From assembly GCF_900221005.1 (NCBI RefSeq), contig NZ_OBQI01000005.1, forward strand, positions 372,001 through 436,000: 64,000 nt of DNA. Reading direction: 5' to 3'. Under the pieces are notes generated by a model. The model did no database searches. It worked only from the letters and a program-made list of their open reading frames with translations, and was not told the origin of the DNA. How positions within the stretch are numbered: the stretch's first letter is position 1; every line of letters begins with the position of its first letter. Both the position numbers and the translations under genes were made by a program. This document shows, piece after piece, positions 8,258 to 18,066 of the stretch. The stretch is from Blastococcus aggregatus. GTDB lineage: Bacteria > Actinomycetota > Actinomycetes > Mycobacteriales > Geodermatophilaceae.

Positions 8258-9124
8258 CCAACAATGACCAACATGTCACCCCCAGAAACGACGGTGGGCC
8301 CCGCAAGGCGGGGCCCGAACTACCCCTATTGGTAGCATGCGTGCCGTTCTGTAGTAAAGACCTGCTTGTTAGCGACGAGCGTTGGCCGCTATATTGCAGG
8401 CGTCATTTCATTGGCCATTAACAATAGTCGCTGACCGTAGACAGGATGACAACTGGCCGGTTCCTCGCGACGATGACGTCCCGCTGTGCGGGTGGCACCG
8501 ACTCACGGGCCTCTCAGTTCTTCCGCACGGGCGGTGGGGTGTTGGGTGCCGTGCAGCGGACGGACGACGCAGCTCTCTCGGCCATGAGGAGTGTCATGAG
8601 GGTGTCCCGGTTGTCCCACCGCTGCGGGACAGGTCACCGGGCGGGTCTTACGGGGTGCGGTCCCGGGGACTCTTCCCTCCCCTGCGACGTTCCCGGTTGA
8701 CGTTCCTCTTGCGGGACCGTCATCAGCGCCGGAAGCCTCGGGCTGATGGTGACACTTCAGGCAGAAGCTATGGATTGGCTGGCTCGTAGCAGGTAGCGGG
8801 CGAAGACGTCCTCGGAGGGTGGCTTCCGTGTCAGCCGACGGGACCTCTACCGGGGCGCGGACGTGGACCGCTGGGTGGCAGAACAGCAGCCGGCCCACTC
8901 ACCGCGCCGATAGGCCACTTGGACGAAGGGAGCCGATGGCATGGGGCGCTCTTACGCGAGCGGTCCCTGTCCACCACGGTTGCGGCGGCGAACAGCGAGC
9001 TTGCAGATGGGCGGCGCGTTCATGACTTCATCAGCTCGCCTGTCTGCGGACGACGCGGCGGCGCGACTACTGACACAGTCACACTGCGGCCCCGGCGCGG
9101 TGCGGCCGTGTTGGTGGCCGTAGG
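8258..9124. other. Gene-free stretch between relaxase and thiD; possible oriT region
   Basis: I find no convincing gene here. 8258-8450 is visibly more AT-rich than its surroundings and contains the 9-bp hairpin GGGCCCCGC-AAG-GCGGGGCCC (8296-8316) and an imperfect inverted repeat GTTAGCGAC / GTCGCTGAC (around 8370 and 8428). Position directly upstream of the relaxase makes it the best place to look for oriT and the relaxase promoter, but no known nic sequence was recognised. 8797-8910 has a short open frame resembling the end of an HTH protein, after an in-frame stop. Confidence 0.4.
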
Positions 9125-9943
9125 TCAGGTCTTCCACCAGCCGATGAAGTGGTGCACCGGGCCGTGTCCGGAGCCGATACCGAGCGACTCGCCGGCGGCG
9201 AGGGCGGCCTGCAGGTAGTCGCGGGCGCCGTCGACGACCGGCAGCCAGTCCACCGGGGGTCGCCCGCCCTGGCGGGCGACGAGCGCGGCCACGGCGGAGG
9301 ACAGCGTGCAACCGGTGCCGTGCGTGGCGGAGGTATCCAGCCGCGGGCGCGAGGTTAGCCGGACGCCGTCCGGGGTGGCCAGGACGTCCACGCTGAGGAC
9401 GCCGCCGAGGTGACCCCCCTTGACCAGCACCGCCCGGGGCCCGAGCCGCAGCAGCGCGAGCGCCTGCTCGGTCAACTCGGCGACCGACGTCGCGGGGGTG
9501 GTGTCCAGCAGCGCGGCGGCCTCGGGCACGTTGGGCGTGATTAGGTCGGCGAGGGGCAGCAGATCGATGCGCACGGCCTGCACCGCGTCCTCGTCGACCA
9601 GCCGGTCCCCGCTGGTGGCCACCATCACCGGGTCGCAGACCACGGGTCCCGGACGCCGCTCGGCCAGCACGGCCGCAACCTCCCGGACGACCGGTGCGGT
9701 GCCCAGCATGCCCAGCTTGGTGGCCTGCACCGGCACGTCGTCGAGCAGCGTTCGCAGCTGCGCGCCGACGAACTCGGCCGGCACCGGGTGCACCCCGGTG
9801 ACCCCGCGGGTGTTCTGCGCCGTCAGCGCGGTCAGCACCGCCGTCCCGTAGACGCCGAGGGCGCTGAAGGTCTTCAGGTCGGCCTGGATGCCGGCTCCCC
9901 CGCTCGGGTCGCTGCCGGCGACGGTCAAGGCCACGGCGGTCAC
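9125..9943 (-). CDS. thiD: Hydroxymethylpyrimidine / HMP-phosphate kinase
   Basis: Phosphorylates HMP and HMP-phosphate to HMP-pyrophosphate for thiamine synthesis. Predicted 272 residues of the ribokinase-like fold: N-terminal VAGSDPSGGAGIQADLKTFS, the TALTAQNT segment, VCDPVMVATSG, the substrate/ATP region KGGH and the anion hole and base in SATHGTGCTLSSAVAA. Start GTG 9943 overlaps the stop of the upstream tenA gene in GTGA, so the longer frame further upstream is not needed. It is the last gene of the minus-strand unit tenA(E)-tenA(C)-thiD, dedicated to pyrimidine salvage and activation. Confidence 0.95.
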   Translation of the reverse strand: MTAVALTVAGSDPSGGAGIQADLKTFSALGVYGTAVLTALTAQNTRGVTGVHPVPAEFVGAQLRTLLDDVPVQATKLGMLGTAPVVREVAAVLAERRPGPVVCDPVMVATSGDRLVDEDAVQAVRIDLLPLADLITPNVPEAAALLDTTPATSVAELTEQALALLRLGPRAVLVKGGHLGGVLSVDVLATPDGVRLTSRPRLDTSATHGTGCTLSSAVAALVARQGGRPPVDWLPVVDGARDYLQAALAAGESLGIGSGHGPVHHFIGWWKT

Positions 9944-10581
9944 CGGCCGCCATCCTGCCCATAGGCGCCCTCGAAGAACGCGAGCTCGAGCTGCATGGCC
10001 CGACGGTAGGCTCGGCACACCGCGGGCGTAGCGGTCGCATGTCGGTCGAGCAGCCGCTCGAGGGTCGCGGCCAGCGCGTCGAACTCCGGCGCGGCGTAGG
10101 TGGTGATCCACTCGCCGTAGGTCTCCTGCGACCGCCCGGACAGGGCCTGACCAAGGTAGGCGTACAGCCGCATGCACGGGGTCATCGCGGCGCACGTCAG
10201 CCCGACGTCGCCGAGCGAGGCGGTGGCGATCAGGAAGTCGGTGTAGGCCAGCGTCGCCGCGACCGGCTCGACCGCCGCCAGGTCGATCCCCCACCGGGCC
10301 GCGTACGAGTCGTGCAGCCGCAACTCCTCCCGGACGCCGGCCAGCATGTCGGCGAACGCCTCGAGCGAGGCGCGATCCCGGCTGTACGCGACAGCCAGCG
10401 CATACGCGCGGGCGAACGCCTCCAGGAAGAAGGCGTCCTGCGCGACATAGCTCGCGAACCGCTCCCGCGGCAGCGTCCCGTCGGAGATGCCGGTGACGAA
10501 CGGGTGCGCGAGGCAGACCGCCGCAAGATCTGCGTTATCGGCCCACAGCCGCGCGGCGAGCCCGGACGGCGTCGAGGTCAC
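9940..10581 (-). CDS. tenA: TenA family thiaminase II, cysteine type (TenA_C)
   Basis: Predicted 213 residues. TenA hydrolyses degraded thiamine pyrimidines (such as aminopyrimidine) to HMP so that they can be re-used. The segment AAMTPCMRLYAYLG carries the cysteine that is the catalytic residue of TenA_C enzymes, and the late YRRAMQLELAFFEGAY segment has the usual glutamates. GTG 10581 overlaps the stop of the neighbouring tenA-like gene by 4 bases and its own stop overlaps thiD by 4 bases, so all three are translationally coupled. HMP produced here would pass directly to ThiD. Confidence 0.92.
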   Translation of the reverse strand: MTSTPSGLAARLWADNADLAAVCLAHPFVTGISDGTLPRERFASYVAQDAFFLEAFARAYALAVAYSRDRASLEAFADMLAGVREELRLHDSYAARWGIDLAAVEPVAATLAYTDFLIATASLGDVGLTCAAMTPCMRLYAYLGQALSGRSQETYGEWITTYAAPEFDALAATLERLLDRHATATPAVCRAYRRAMQLELAFFEGAYGQDGGR

Positions 10582-11174
10582 CGAGCCTCCACCGCCATCT
10601 CCCAGAACGCGATCTCAGCGGCGACCACCTCAAGGAACACCGCATCGGCGTCCACCGGGCCGGCGCGGTCAGCAGCCACCTCCAGGCCAGCCACGTACTC
10701 GGCGAACACCGGCACGGTCCAGTGCTCGACGAATTCCCGGTATTCCGGCGCGCCCGGCCGTGCACCGGACCACGCGTCGAGGTACGTCCGCTCGATCGTC
10801 CACAGCGCGACCAGAGCGTTCGGCACGTCAACCGAGTCGAGGCGATCAAGCAGCTCCGCGTACCCCGCCGTGGCCGGCAGCGCCGGCGCCGCCAGGTCCA
10901 GGCTGCGGGCAGCCGCCTGCTGCTCGAACCAGCCCAGCTCCTCGACCAGCGCCGTCACGCTGCCGGCCAGCACCGACTGCGCCTGGCGGGGCGCCCGGGC
11001 CAGCAGCCGGGCCTGGAAGCGGAGCAGGTCGGCGACGAAGCGCGCGTCCTGGACCAGCCAGGTGTCGAAGGCGGCCGCCGGCAGGGTCCCGTCCCGGACG
11101 GCGTCCAGGAACGGGTGGCACACGGCACGGCGCCACACGGCGGCGTGGCGCTGCAGCAGCTCGGCGACCGGCAC
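10578..11174 (-). CDS. TenA-like protein lacking the catalytic cysteine (TenA_E type)
   Basis: Predicted 198 residues, helical, clearly TenA-like: HPFLDAVRDGTLPAAAFDTW near residue 20 and late VVAAEIAFWEMA. At the position of the TenA_C cysteine it reads ALWTIERTYLDAW, so no Cys. Proteins of this TenA_E branch occur beside TenA_C in thiamine clusters and, in characterised cases, act on earlier thiamine breakdown products such as N-formylated aminopyrimidine. A two-step salvage by the pair is a reasonable inference. Start GTG 11174; it is the first gene of the minus-strand thi unit, 145 bp from the divergent cytX. Confidence 0.85.
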   Translation of the reverse strand: MPVAELLQRHAAVWRRAVCHPFLDAVRDGTLPAAAFDTWLVQDARFVADLLRFQARLLARAPRQAQSVLAGSVTALVEELGWFEQQAAARSLDLAAPALPATAGYAELLDRLDSVDVPNALVALWTIERTYLDAWSGARPGAPEYREFVEHWTVPVFAEYVAGLEVAADRAGPVDADAVFLEVVAAEIAFWEMAVEAR

Positions 11175-11227
11175 GGCGGCGACTCTACGAGGTGGCTAGG
11201 GTGGGATTCGACACGGCGGAGCCGTGT

Positions 11228-11315
11228 GCGGGAGCTCGGGGCAACCGGGCTGAGAGGGCGGCTGAGCGCGCCGCCGACCGCTCGAACCTGACCGGGTAAT
11301 GCCGGCGTAGGGAGC
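11228..11315 (+). promoter_or_regulatory. TPP riboswitch (THI element)
   Basis: The conserved THI-box strings are present in order: GGGCTGAGAGGG (11247-11258), GACC (11276-11279), GAACCTGACC and GGGTAATGCCGGCGTAGGGA, ending 4 bases before the cytX start. The presumed ribosome site GGAG (11311-11314) lies in the closing 3' strand of the element, so TPP binding would hide it and repress translation of cytX and the coupled operon. No second THI element is seen for the divergent tenA-thiD unit. Confidence 0.95.
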
Positions 11316-11319
11316 GATC

Positions 11320-12672
11320 ATGAGCACGTCGAGCAGCATCCGCACGGCCGGCCCCACCCCGGACGCGCCACTGACCCTCACCGAACCACCCCCACGGACC
11401 CTCGGCCTGCGCGACGCCCTGGGCCTGTGGGGCAACCTCGGCATCAGCCTGCTGCTACCGGTGGCCGCCGTCTTCGTCGTCCTCCCGGGGCGGCCGCTGT
11501 CGGAGACCCTCGGCGCCATCGTCCTGGGTTCGTTCATCGGTGCGGTGCTCCTGGGCCTGGCCGCGGCCGCGGGCGCGCGCGAGAGCGTCCCGGGCATGGT
11601 GCTGCTCCGCGGCCTGCTGGGACGGCGAACCTCCTACGCGCCCACCGTCCTCAACCTGGTGCAGTGCGTCGGCTGGGCCACCTTCGAGATCGTCATCATC
11701 GCCGAGGCCGCCTCCCGGGCGCTGGACGCGCCGCGCTGGCCCTTCGTGCTGGCCGCCGGGATCCTGGCCACCGCGATGGCGCTGCGCCCGCTGGGCGTGG
11801 TTCGGGTGCTGGCCCGCTACGCGGTCTGGGCCGCGCTGGCCGCCGTCGTCTACCTCTACGTGCAGGTGCTGGCCGAGCCGCTGCCGCCGCTGGAGGGCGG
11901 TGGCGCGACGTCCTTCTGGACGGCGACGGACATCGTCATCGCGCTGCCCGTCTCGTGGTTCCCGCTGGCCGCCGACTACACCCGGCACGTGCGCAGCGGC
12001 CGGGCGGCCTTCATCGGCTCGTCGGTGGGTTACGGCCTGGCGACCGTCGTGATGTTCACGCTGGGTGTGCTGGCCCTGGCGGCCTACGGCAGCGCCGGCC
12101 TGGACGTAGTCGACGCGCTGCTGGCCGTGCCGCTCGGCGTGATCGCCGTCCTTGTCCTGATCACCGTCGAACTCGACGAGGCCTTCGCCAACGTCTACTC
12201 GACGGCGATCTCCGCGCAGAACCTGGTCGCCCGGCTCGACCGGCGGCTGCTGGCCGTGGGGGTCGGGACGGCGGCGACCCTGCTGGCACTCTCCTTCGAC
12301 ATCGCCGCCTACGAGCCGTTCCTCTTCCTCATCGGTGCGGTCTTCGTGCCGCTGGTCGGGGTGCTGCTGGTGGCCTACTGGTCGACGCCGCGCGGGCAGT
12401 GGGACACCTCGGACCGCGCACCGGCCCGCCTGCTGCTCCTGCTGCCGTGGATCGCCGGGTTCCTCGCCTACCAGCTGACCCTGCCGACCTATTTCACCGG
12501 ACCGGGCCAGAGCTGGACCGCCTGGTGGACCGCCCGGCAGGCCGACCTCGGCATCGACCCGGGCAACGGCTGGTCGGCCTCGCTGGTCAGCCTCGCCCTC
12601 GCGACCGCGCTCACCGCGCTGATCGTGCTGCCGGGCCGGCGCCGACGGCGCCTCAGTCGAGTGAGCGCGTGA
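11320..12672 (+). CDS. cytX: CytX-type NCS1 transporter, probable HMP importer
   Basis: Predicted 450 residues with about 12 hydrophobic segments in the NCS1 (cytosine/purine permease) pattern. The first segment reads ALGLWGNLGISLLLPVAAVF; SWFPLAADYTRHV in the middle is typical of the family. CytX proteins are found behind TPP riboswitches and are thought to import hydroxymethylpyrimidine or a related precursor. Here it is the first gene after a THI element, so it is made when TPP is low. The stop overlaps the thiE GTG start, so the operon is translationally coupled from the beginning. Substrate specificity is inferred from context. Confidence 0.88.
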   Translation: MSTSSSIRTAGPTPDAPLTLTEPPPRTLGLRDALGLWGNLGISLLLPVAAVFVVLPGRPLSETLGAIVLGSFIGAVLLGLAAAAGARESVPGMVLLRGLLGRRTSYAPTVLNLVQCVGWATFEIVIIAEAASRALDAPRWPFVLAAGILATAMALRPLGVVRVLARYAVWAALAAVVYLYVQVLAEPLPPLEGGGATSFWTATDIVIALPVSWFPLAADYTRHVRSGRAAFIGSSVGYGLATVVMFTLGVLALAAYGSAGLDVVDALLAVPLGVIAVLVLITVELDEAFANVYSTAISAQNLVARLDRRLLAVGVGTAATLLALSFDIAAYEPFLFLIGAVFVPLVGVLLVAYWSTPRGQWDTSDRAPARLLLLLPWIAGFLAYQLTLPTYFTGPGQSWTAWWTARQADLGIDPGNGWSASLVSLALATALTALIVLPGRRRRRLSRVSA

Positions 12673-13301
12673 ACCGGCCGCCCCTGGGACCGCTGCACGT
12701 CCTCACCGACGCGCGCGGCGGCCCGCAGGCGCTGGCGGCGGTGGCCGCGGCGGTGGCAGCGGGCGCGCCGGTCGTCCAGGTGCGCGCGAAGGACTGCACC
12801 GACCGGGTGCTCTACGAGTTCGCCGGCCAGGTGGTGGACATCTGCCGGCCGGCCGGGGCCACCTGCCTGGTCAACGACCGGGTGGACATTGCGCTCGCCG
12901 TCGGCGCCGCGGGCACCCACCTCGGCGCGGACGACCTGCCGGTCGCGGCCGCCCGCCGGGTGGCCGGCCCCGGCCACCTGATCGGCGGCACGGCCCGCGA
13001 CCCGGAGCTGGCGCGCCGGCTGGTGGCCGAGGGCGCCGACTACCTGGGCGTGGGACCGGCGTACCCGACCACCACCAAGACCGGTCTGCCCGATGCGCTC
13101 GGCCCCGCCCGCATCGGGGCGGTGGCCGCGGCGGTGGCAGTACCGGTGATCGCCATCGGCGGGATCACCGCCGAGCGAGTGCCCGAGCTGCTCGCCGCCG
13201 GTGCCGCGGGGGTCGCCGTGGTGGGCGCCGTCTCGGGCTCGGCCGACCCGGCGGCGGCGACACGGCAGCTGCTTCGCGCCCTGGCCGCCCACGTCCGATG
13301 A
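12669..13301 (+). CDS. thiE: Thiamine-phosphate synthase
   Basis: Joins HMP-pyrophosphate and thiazole phosphate to thiamine phosphate. Predicted 210 residues, TIM barrel. Visible family motifs: QVRAKD (substrate lysine), LVNDRVDIAL, HLGADDLPV, YLGVGPAYPTTTKTG and the phosphate-binding IAIGGI and AVVGAVSGS. Start GTG 12669 overlaps the cytX stop and the end overlaps thiO (ATGA); the longer upstream frame is a shadow of cytX. This is the canonical ThiE of the cluster; a diverged relative is encoded at the operon's end. Confidence 0.95.
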   Translation: MNRPPLGPLHVLTDARGGPQALAAVAAAVAAGAPVVQVRAKDCTDRVLYEFAGQVVDICRPAGATCLVNDRVDIALAVGAAGTHLGADDLPVAAARRVAGPGHLIGGTARDPELARRLVAEGADYLGVGPAYPTTTKTGLPDALGPARIGAVAAAVAVPVIAIGGITAERVPELLAAGAAGVAVVGAVSGSADPAAATRQLLRALAAHVR

Positions 13302-14406
13302 CCGACGTCGCGGTCGCCGGCGGTGGGCTGATCGGGCTCTCCGTCGCCTGGCGGGCAGCGCAGCGCGGCCTGTCGGTGAGCGTGGTGGACGACGCCCCCG
13401 GCAGCGGGGCCTCGTCCGCGGCGGCCGGGATGCTCGCCCCGGTCACCGAGGTCTCCTACGGCGAGGAGGCGCTGCTGCGGCTGTGCCTGGCCTCGCTGGA
13501 GCGCTACCCCGCCTTCGTCGCCGAGGTGGAGCGGGCCGGCGGCGTCCCCGTGGAGCTGCGCACCGTCGGCACCCTGGTCGTCGGCTTCGACGAGGACGAC
13601 ATGCGCCAGCTCGACGCGCTGCACCGCTACCAGCAGGAGCTCGGCCTCTCCGCCGAGCGGCTCACACCTCGGGAGACCCGCCGCCGCGAGCCCTCGCTGA
13701 CCCCGCGGGTGCGCGGCGGGCTGGCCGTCTCCGGCGACCACTCGGTCGACGGCCGCGCCCTACACGCTGCCCTCTCCACCGCCGCCGCGGCCGCCGGAGT
13801 GCGGTTCGTGCGCGAGCGGATCGCCGACGTGGAGGTGAGCGGCGGCCGGGCCGCCGGCCTGTGGACGACGGCCGGCACGCTGGTGCCTGCGGACGTCGTC
13901 GTGCTGGCGATGGGCGCCTGGAGCGCGACGCTGCCGTCGGTCGGCGCCCTGCCGGTGCGCCCGGTGAAGGGTCAGATTCTGCGGATGGCCGGGGCCGCCG
14001 ACCTGCTCGAGGGCACGGTCCGGGCCCTGGTCCGGGGCCGGCACGTCTACCTGGTGCCCTACGCCGGTGACGGCCTGATCGTGGGCGCCACCGTCGAGGA
14101 CCGCGGGTTCGATGCGGCGGTCACCGCCGGCGGCGTGCATGACCTGCTGCACGACGCGATCGAGGTCGTGCCCGGCGTAACCGAACTGGAACTGGTGGAG
14201 ACCCTGGCCCGCTGGCGCCCGGGCACCGCCGACAACGCCCCGGTGCTGGGACCATCGGAGCTGCCCGGCCTCGTGCTGGCCACGGGGCACCACCGCAACG
14301 GGGTGCTGCTGACGCCGATCACCGGGGATCTGATCGGCGAGCTGCTGGGCACCGGCACGCTGCCCGAGCTCGCCGCTCCGTTCAGCGTCGATAGATTCGG
14401 AGGACG

Positions 14407-14410
<4 letters not shown>
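13298..14410 (+). CDS. thiO: Glycine oxidase
   Basis: FAD enzyme that oxidises glycine to the imine used by ThiG to build the thiazole. Predicted 370 residues. The N terminus is the Rossmann FAD site VAVAGGGLIGLSVAWRAA, followed by the DAO-family ASSAAAGMLAPV stretch; the late RWRPGTADNAPVLGPSELPG and ATGHHRNGVLLTPITG segments are typical of ThiO. Coupled to thiE and thiS by 4-base overlaps. Presence of thiO indicates the oxygen-dependent glycine route and not the tyrosine-dependent ThiH route. Confidence 0.95.
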
Positions 14411-16000
<1,590 letters not shown>

Positions 16001-16492
16001 GCCAAGACCGCCTGCGACCTCCGCGCTGGACCGCGCCCCGAGGCAATACGCCCGCCGTCCGCAGGAGGGCCGAGCATCGAGCTCCCAACGGTTCCTGCTC
16101 CCACTGACAGACGTCCACTGTCCACACTCCCCCGACGCTTCCCACAACCCGCTCTATCCGGCTGCCGCTGGTCGGGGGAAGGGTCGGCCGGAGGCCGATC
16201 CCGCAGGGACGCGAAGCGCCCTTCCGGCGACCGAGGCAGCCGGCATGCTCATCGGGCTCGGGAGCGGATCGCAGCACCTCGAGCGTGACGACGCACGGGC
16301 CGAGGGCCCTGTCCCGCAGCCGGCCTGGACGACAGCGGATCGCCACCGCGCCGTCCCCTGGAGACCTGCCGCCAGTCCCCATCCAGTCCCCAAGACGCTC
16401 ATCGCGGACCATCCTCTGCCGACGCTGACCAACGCAAACGCGCAGGTCAACAGGGCTACCCGTCGACAGCCGCAGGTCACCAATCACGCGGG
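16001..16492. other. Non-coding right end of the element
   Basis: No gene supported. It holds the right arm-type repeat (16373-16392), two direct copies of CGCAGGTCA (16441-16449, 16471-16479) matching the arms of the hairpin beside attL, and then the attR core. I see no strong terminator behind the thiamine operon. Confidence 0.6.
16373..16392. repeat. Candidate integrase arm-type site, right copy
   Basis: Identical 20-mer to 1370-1389, in the same orientation, 100 bp to the left of the attR core. See the left copy for reasoning. Confidence 0.6.
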
Positions 16493-16524
16493 ACGAGTTC
16501 GCGATGTACTACGACATCTGAGTC
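16493..16524 (+). repeat. Right attachment site (attR), 32-bp copy of the glnA 3' end
   Basis: Exact copy of 1296-1327. No other glnA sequence lies around it: to the left is element DNA, to the right host-like sequence with a terminator 23 bp further on. This is what site-specific insertion at the end of glnA leaves behind. The distance between the copies gives an element of about 15.2 kb. Confidence 0.85.
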
Positions 16525-16547
16525 GCGAGACAGCTGAGTCGTACCGC

Positions 16548-16590
16548 CACCGCGGCCCCCGTCCTGCACGTCAGGACGGGGGCCGCGGTG
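16548..16590 (+). terminator. 19-bp-stem terminator, probably the displaced native glnA terminator
   Basis: CACCGCGGCCCCCGTCCTG, loop CACGT, then a perfect complement. It begins 23 bp after the attR core, the position a glnA terminator would have before insertion. If the element is excised in thought, it falls 26 bases behind the glnA stop. Confidence 0.8.
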
Positions 16591-16602
16591 CGTCCCGGCT
16601 CC

Positions 16603-16661
16603 GCGAGTGCGCACTGTCCGGGGTCTCGCACCGCCGATGACCACGGACAGTGCGCACTCGC
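16603..16661. terminator. 18-bp-stem hairpin at the 3' end of the SPFH gene
   Basis: GCGAGTGCGCACTGTCCG pairs with 16644-16661 across a 23-base loop containing CGCACCGCCGATGACC. It lies 4 bases beyond the stop of the minus-strand SPFH gene and back to back with the displaced glnA terminator. A related element with the loop string GCGCACCGCCCATGAC is at 17618-17676. Confidence 0.6.
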
Positions 16662-16665
16662 CGAC

Positions 16666-17316
16666 TCAGCCGGGCACCGTCGTCAGCACGACCGTCGCGC
16701 CGCCGGCCTCGACCGCCTGGAGCGTGCGCAGCTGGAGCAGGGCGGGCTGCTCCGCGACCATGCGCGCGGCGTTGGCCAGCGCCCTCGTCGCCGCCACCTC
16801 CGACCGGGCCCGCTCCAGCGCCGCCTGGCCCTGGGCCCGCGCCACGGCGACGTCCGCCGCGGCCCGCCGGAGCTCCGCCGGGACCATGACGTCGCGCACG
16901 GCGAGGCTGTCGACGACGACACCGACGGCCTCCGCTGCCACGCCCACGCTCGCGAGCACGTCGTCCGGGAGGGAGCCACGGGCGGCGAGCAGCTCGTCCA
17001 GCGTGCGCGCGCCGACCGCTTCGCGGAGCCCGATCTGCAGCGCCGCGTAGACGAAGCCGTCGGAGTGCTCGACCGCCTCGTGCCAGCGCCGGGGGTCCGA
17101 CGTCCGCACGGCAGCCGTGAGGCTCACCTTCACCGACAACCCGTCGGCGGTGAGCACCTCCTGGCTCGGCACGACGAGCAGCCGCGGCCGGATGAGCACC
17201 CGGACCACCGAGCGCCTGCGCCGCGACCTGCGGTGCCGGCCGGCCTCGAGGACCTCCTCGAAGCGGCCGTCCCGGTAGAGCAGGACCCGCTCCCACTCCT
17301 GGACCACGATCTTCAC
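16666..17316 (-). CDS. SPFH/Band 7 (slipin-like) protein
   Basis: Predicted 216 residues from GTG 17316, which has GGAGG eight bases upstream; the frame is open further up but without family similarity. The chain starts VKIVVQEWERVLLYRDGRFE, continues with RPRLLVVPSQEVLTADGLSV and VKVSLTAAVRTSDPRRWHEA, the beta-rich SPFH core, and then a helical, Ala- and Glu-rich part (about 150-200) for oligomerisation. Slipins scaffold membrane microdomains. Unlike most, no N-terminal membrane helix is visible, so it may attach peripherally. It is the first gene of the host chromosome after attR. Confidence 0.85.
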   Translation of the reverse strand: MKIVVQEWERVLLYRDGRFEEVLEAGRHRRSRRRRSVVRVLIRPRLLVVPSQEVLTADGLSVKVSLTAAVRTSDPRRWHEAVEHSDGFVYAALQIGLREAVGARTLDELLAARGSLPDDVLASVGVAAEAVGVVVDSLAVRDVMVPAELRRAAADVAVARAQGQAALERARSEVAATRALANAARMVAEQPALLQLRTLQAVEAGGATVVLTTVPG

Positions 17317-17617
17317 GTTCCCGCCCTCCTTCCCGTCGTCCACGGCACGCGGACCGTCCGGCGGGCGGTCGGGCACCGGACGGGGAGCGCGCGCAGCGCT
17401 GCAGACCGCCGGAGCCGGGTTGACCGCCCGCCGAACGGCATCGGGGGTCGAACCCGCGCGTTCCTGAGACGCTTGCCCACATGGACGCCCGCCGCCGACG
17501 CGCAGGACCTGCGGCGGCGATGCCGCCCGGCTGCTGACCACGGGCGGGACGGACTGTAGCGACGGCGCAGCCGTTCGTCCGCCGATTTCCGCGGCCGCCT
17601 GACCCGGATCAGCGCCG

Positions 17618-17676
17618 GCGAGTGCGCGCGACACGTCGTTGCGCACCGCCCATGACGACGCTCAGCGCCCACTCGC
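17618..17676. terminator. Hairpin repeat related to 16603-16661
   Basis: Outer arms GCGAGTG / CACTCGC and inner arms CGTCGT / ACGACG enclose the loop string TGCGCACCGCCCATG, close to that of 16603-16661. It lies 25 bp beyond the stop of the minus-strand gene at 17702. The rest of 17317-17701 is upstream sequence of the SPFH gene with no supported gene. Confidence 0.45.
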
Positions 17677-17701
17677 GCATTGCCGGGGCAGAAAGAGCCG
17701 C

Positions 17702-18040
17702 TCAGAACCAGTCGAGCAGCAGCCGCGCCGCCGTCCAGCCGCCCAGCGCCAGGAGGACCAGGACCACGGCGAACACGGCGAAGCAGCCGCTCGTCTCCAG
17801 CCGGTCGCGCCAGGGCGACGGCTGCTGGCCCGGCGACGGGTCGTCCGCCTCGGGCAGCGGCCGCCGGAGCCACTCCGCCGCGTGCTCCTGGGTGCAGAAG
17901 TCGGCCACCCAGAACCGCAGTTCGCCGTCCTCCTCGCGGGACACCTCCACGCGGAGCTCGTCCGCGCCCCAGTCCACGTCGCCGATGGCCACCCCGCAGA
18001 GATCGCAGGCCCCGACGTCGGCGCTCTCGGTCCCGGACAC
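17702..18040 (-). CDS. Small C-terminally membrane-anchored protein with paired cysteines
   Basis: Predicted 112 residues from GTG 18040. The first part has CDLCG and later FCTQEHAAEWL, spacing that could bind a metal as in treble-clef or zinc-ribbon proteins. The last 25 residues (CFAVFAVVLVLLALGGWTAA) form one membrane helix, so the protein is likely tail-anchored with its metal-binding part in the cytoplasm. I do not recognise a named family. The ribosome site is weak, so the start is uncertain. The gene 18067-18795 ends 27 bases upstream on the same strand. Confidence 0.6.
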   Translation of the reverse strand: MSGTESADVGACDLCGVAIGDVDWGADELRVEVSREEDGELRFWVADFCTQEHAAEWLRRPLPEADDPSPGQQPSPWRDRLETSGCFAVFAVVLVLLALGGWTAARLLLDWF

Positions 18041-18066
18041 GAGATGGCACCCTAGGCCGCGGGCGA

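Noticed and set aside
8797..8913. Short frame SSEGGFRVSRRDLYRGADVD then RWVAEQ, like the end of an HTH/excisionase protein
   Set aside because: An in-frame TAG precedes it (8794-8796) and no start or helix-turn-helix part is visible; too little to call a gene remnant.
16154..16483. 109-residue minus-strand frame with a hydrophobic start near attR
   Set aside because: It spans the arm-type repeats and att flank, lacks a ribosome site and has the composition of a shadow frame.
16493..16524. Remnant of a second, degraded glnA gene
   Set aside because: Similarity is limited to exactly 32 bp with no further glnA sequence upstream, which fits an att site and not gene decay.
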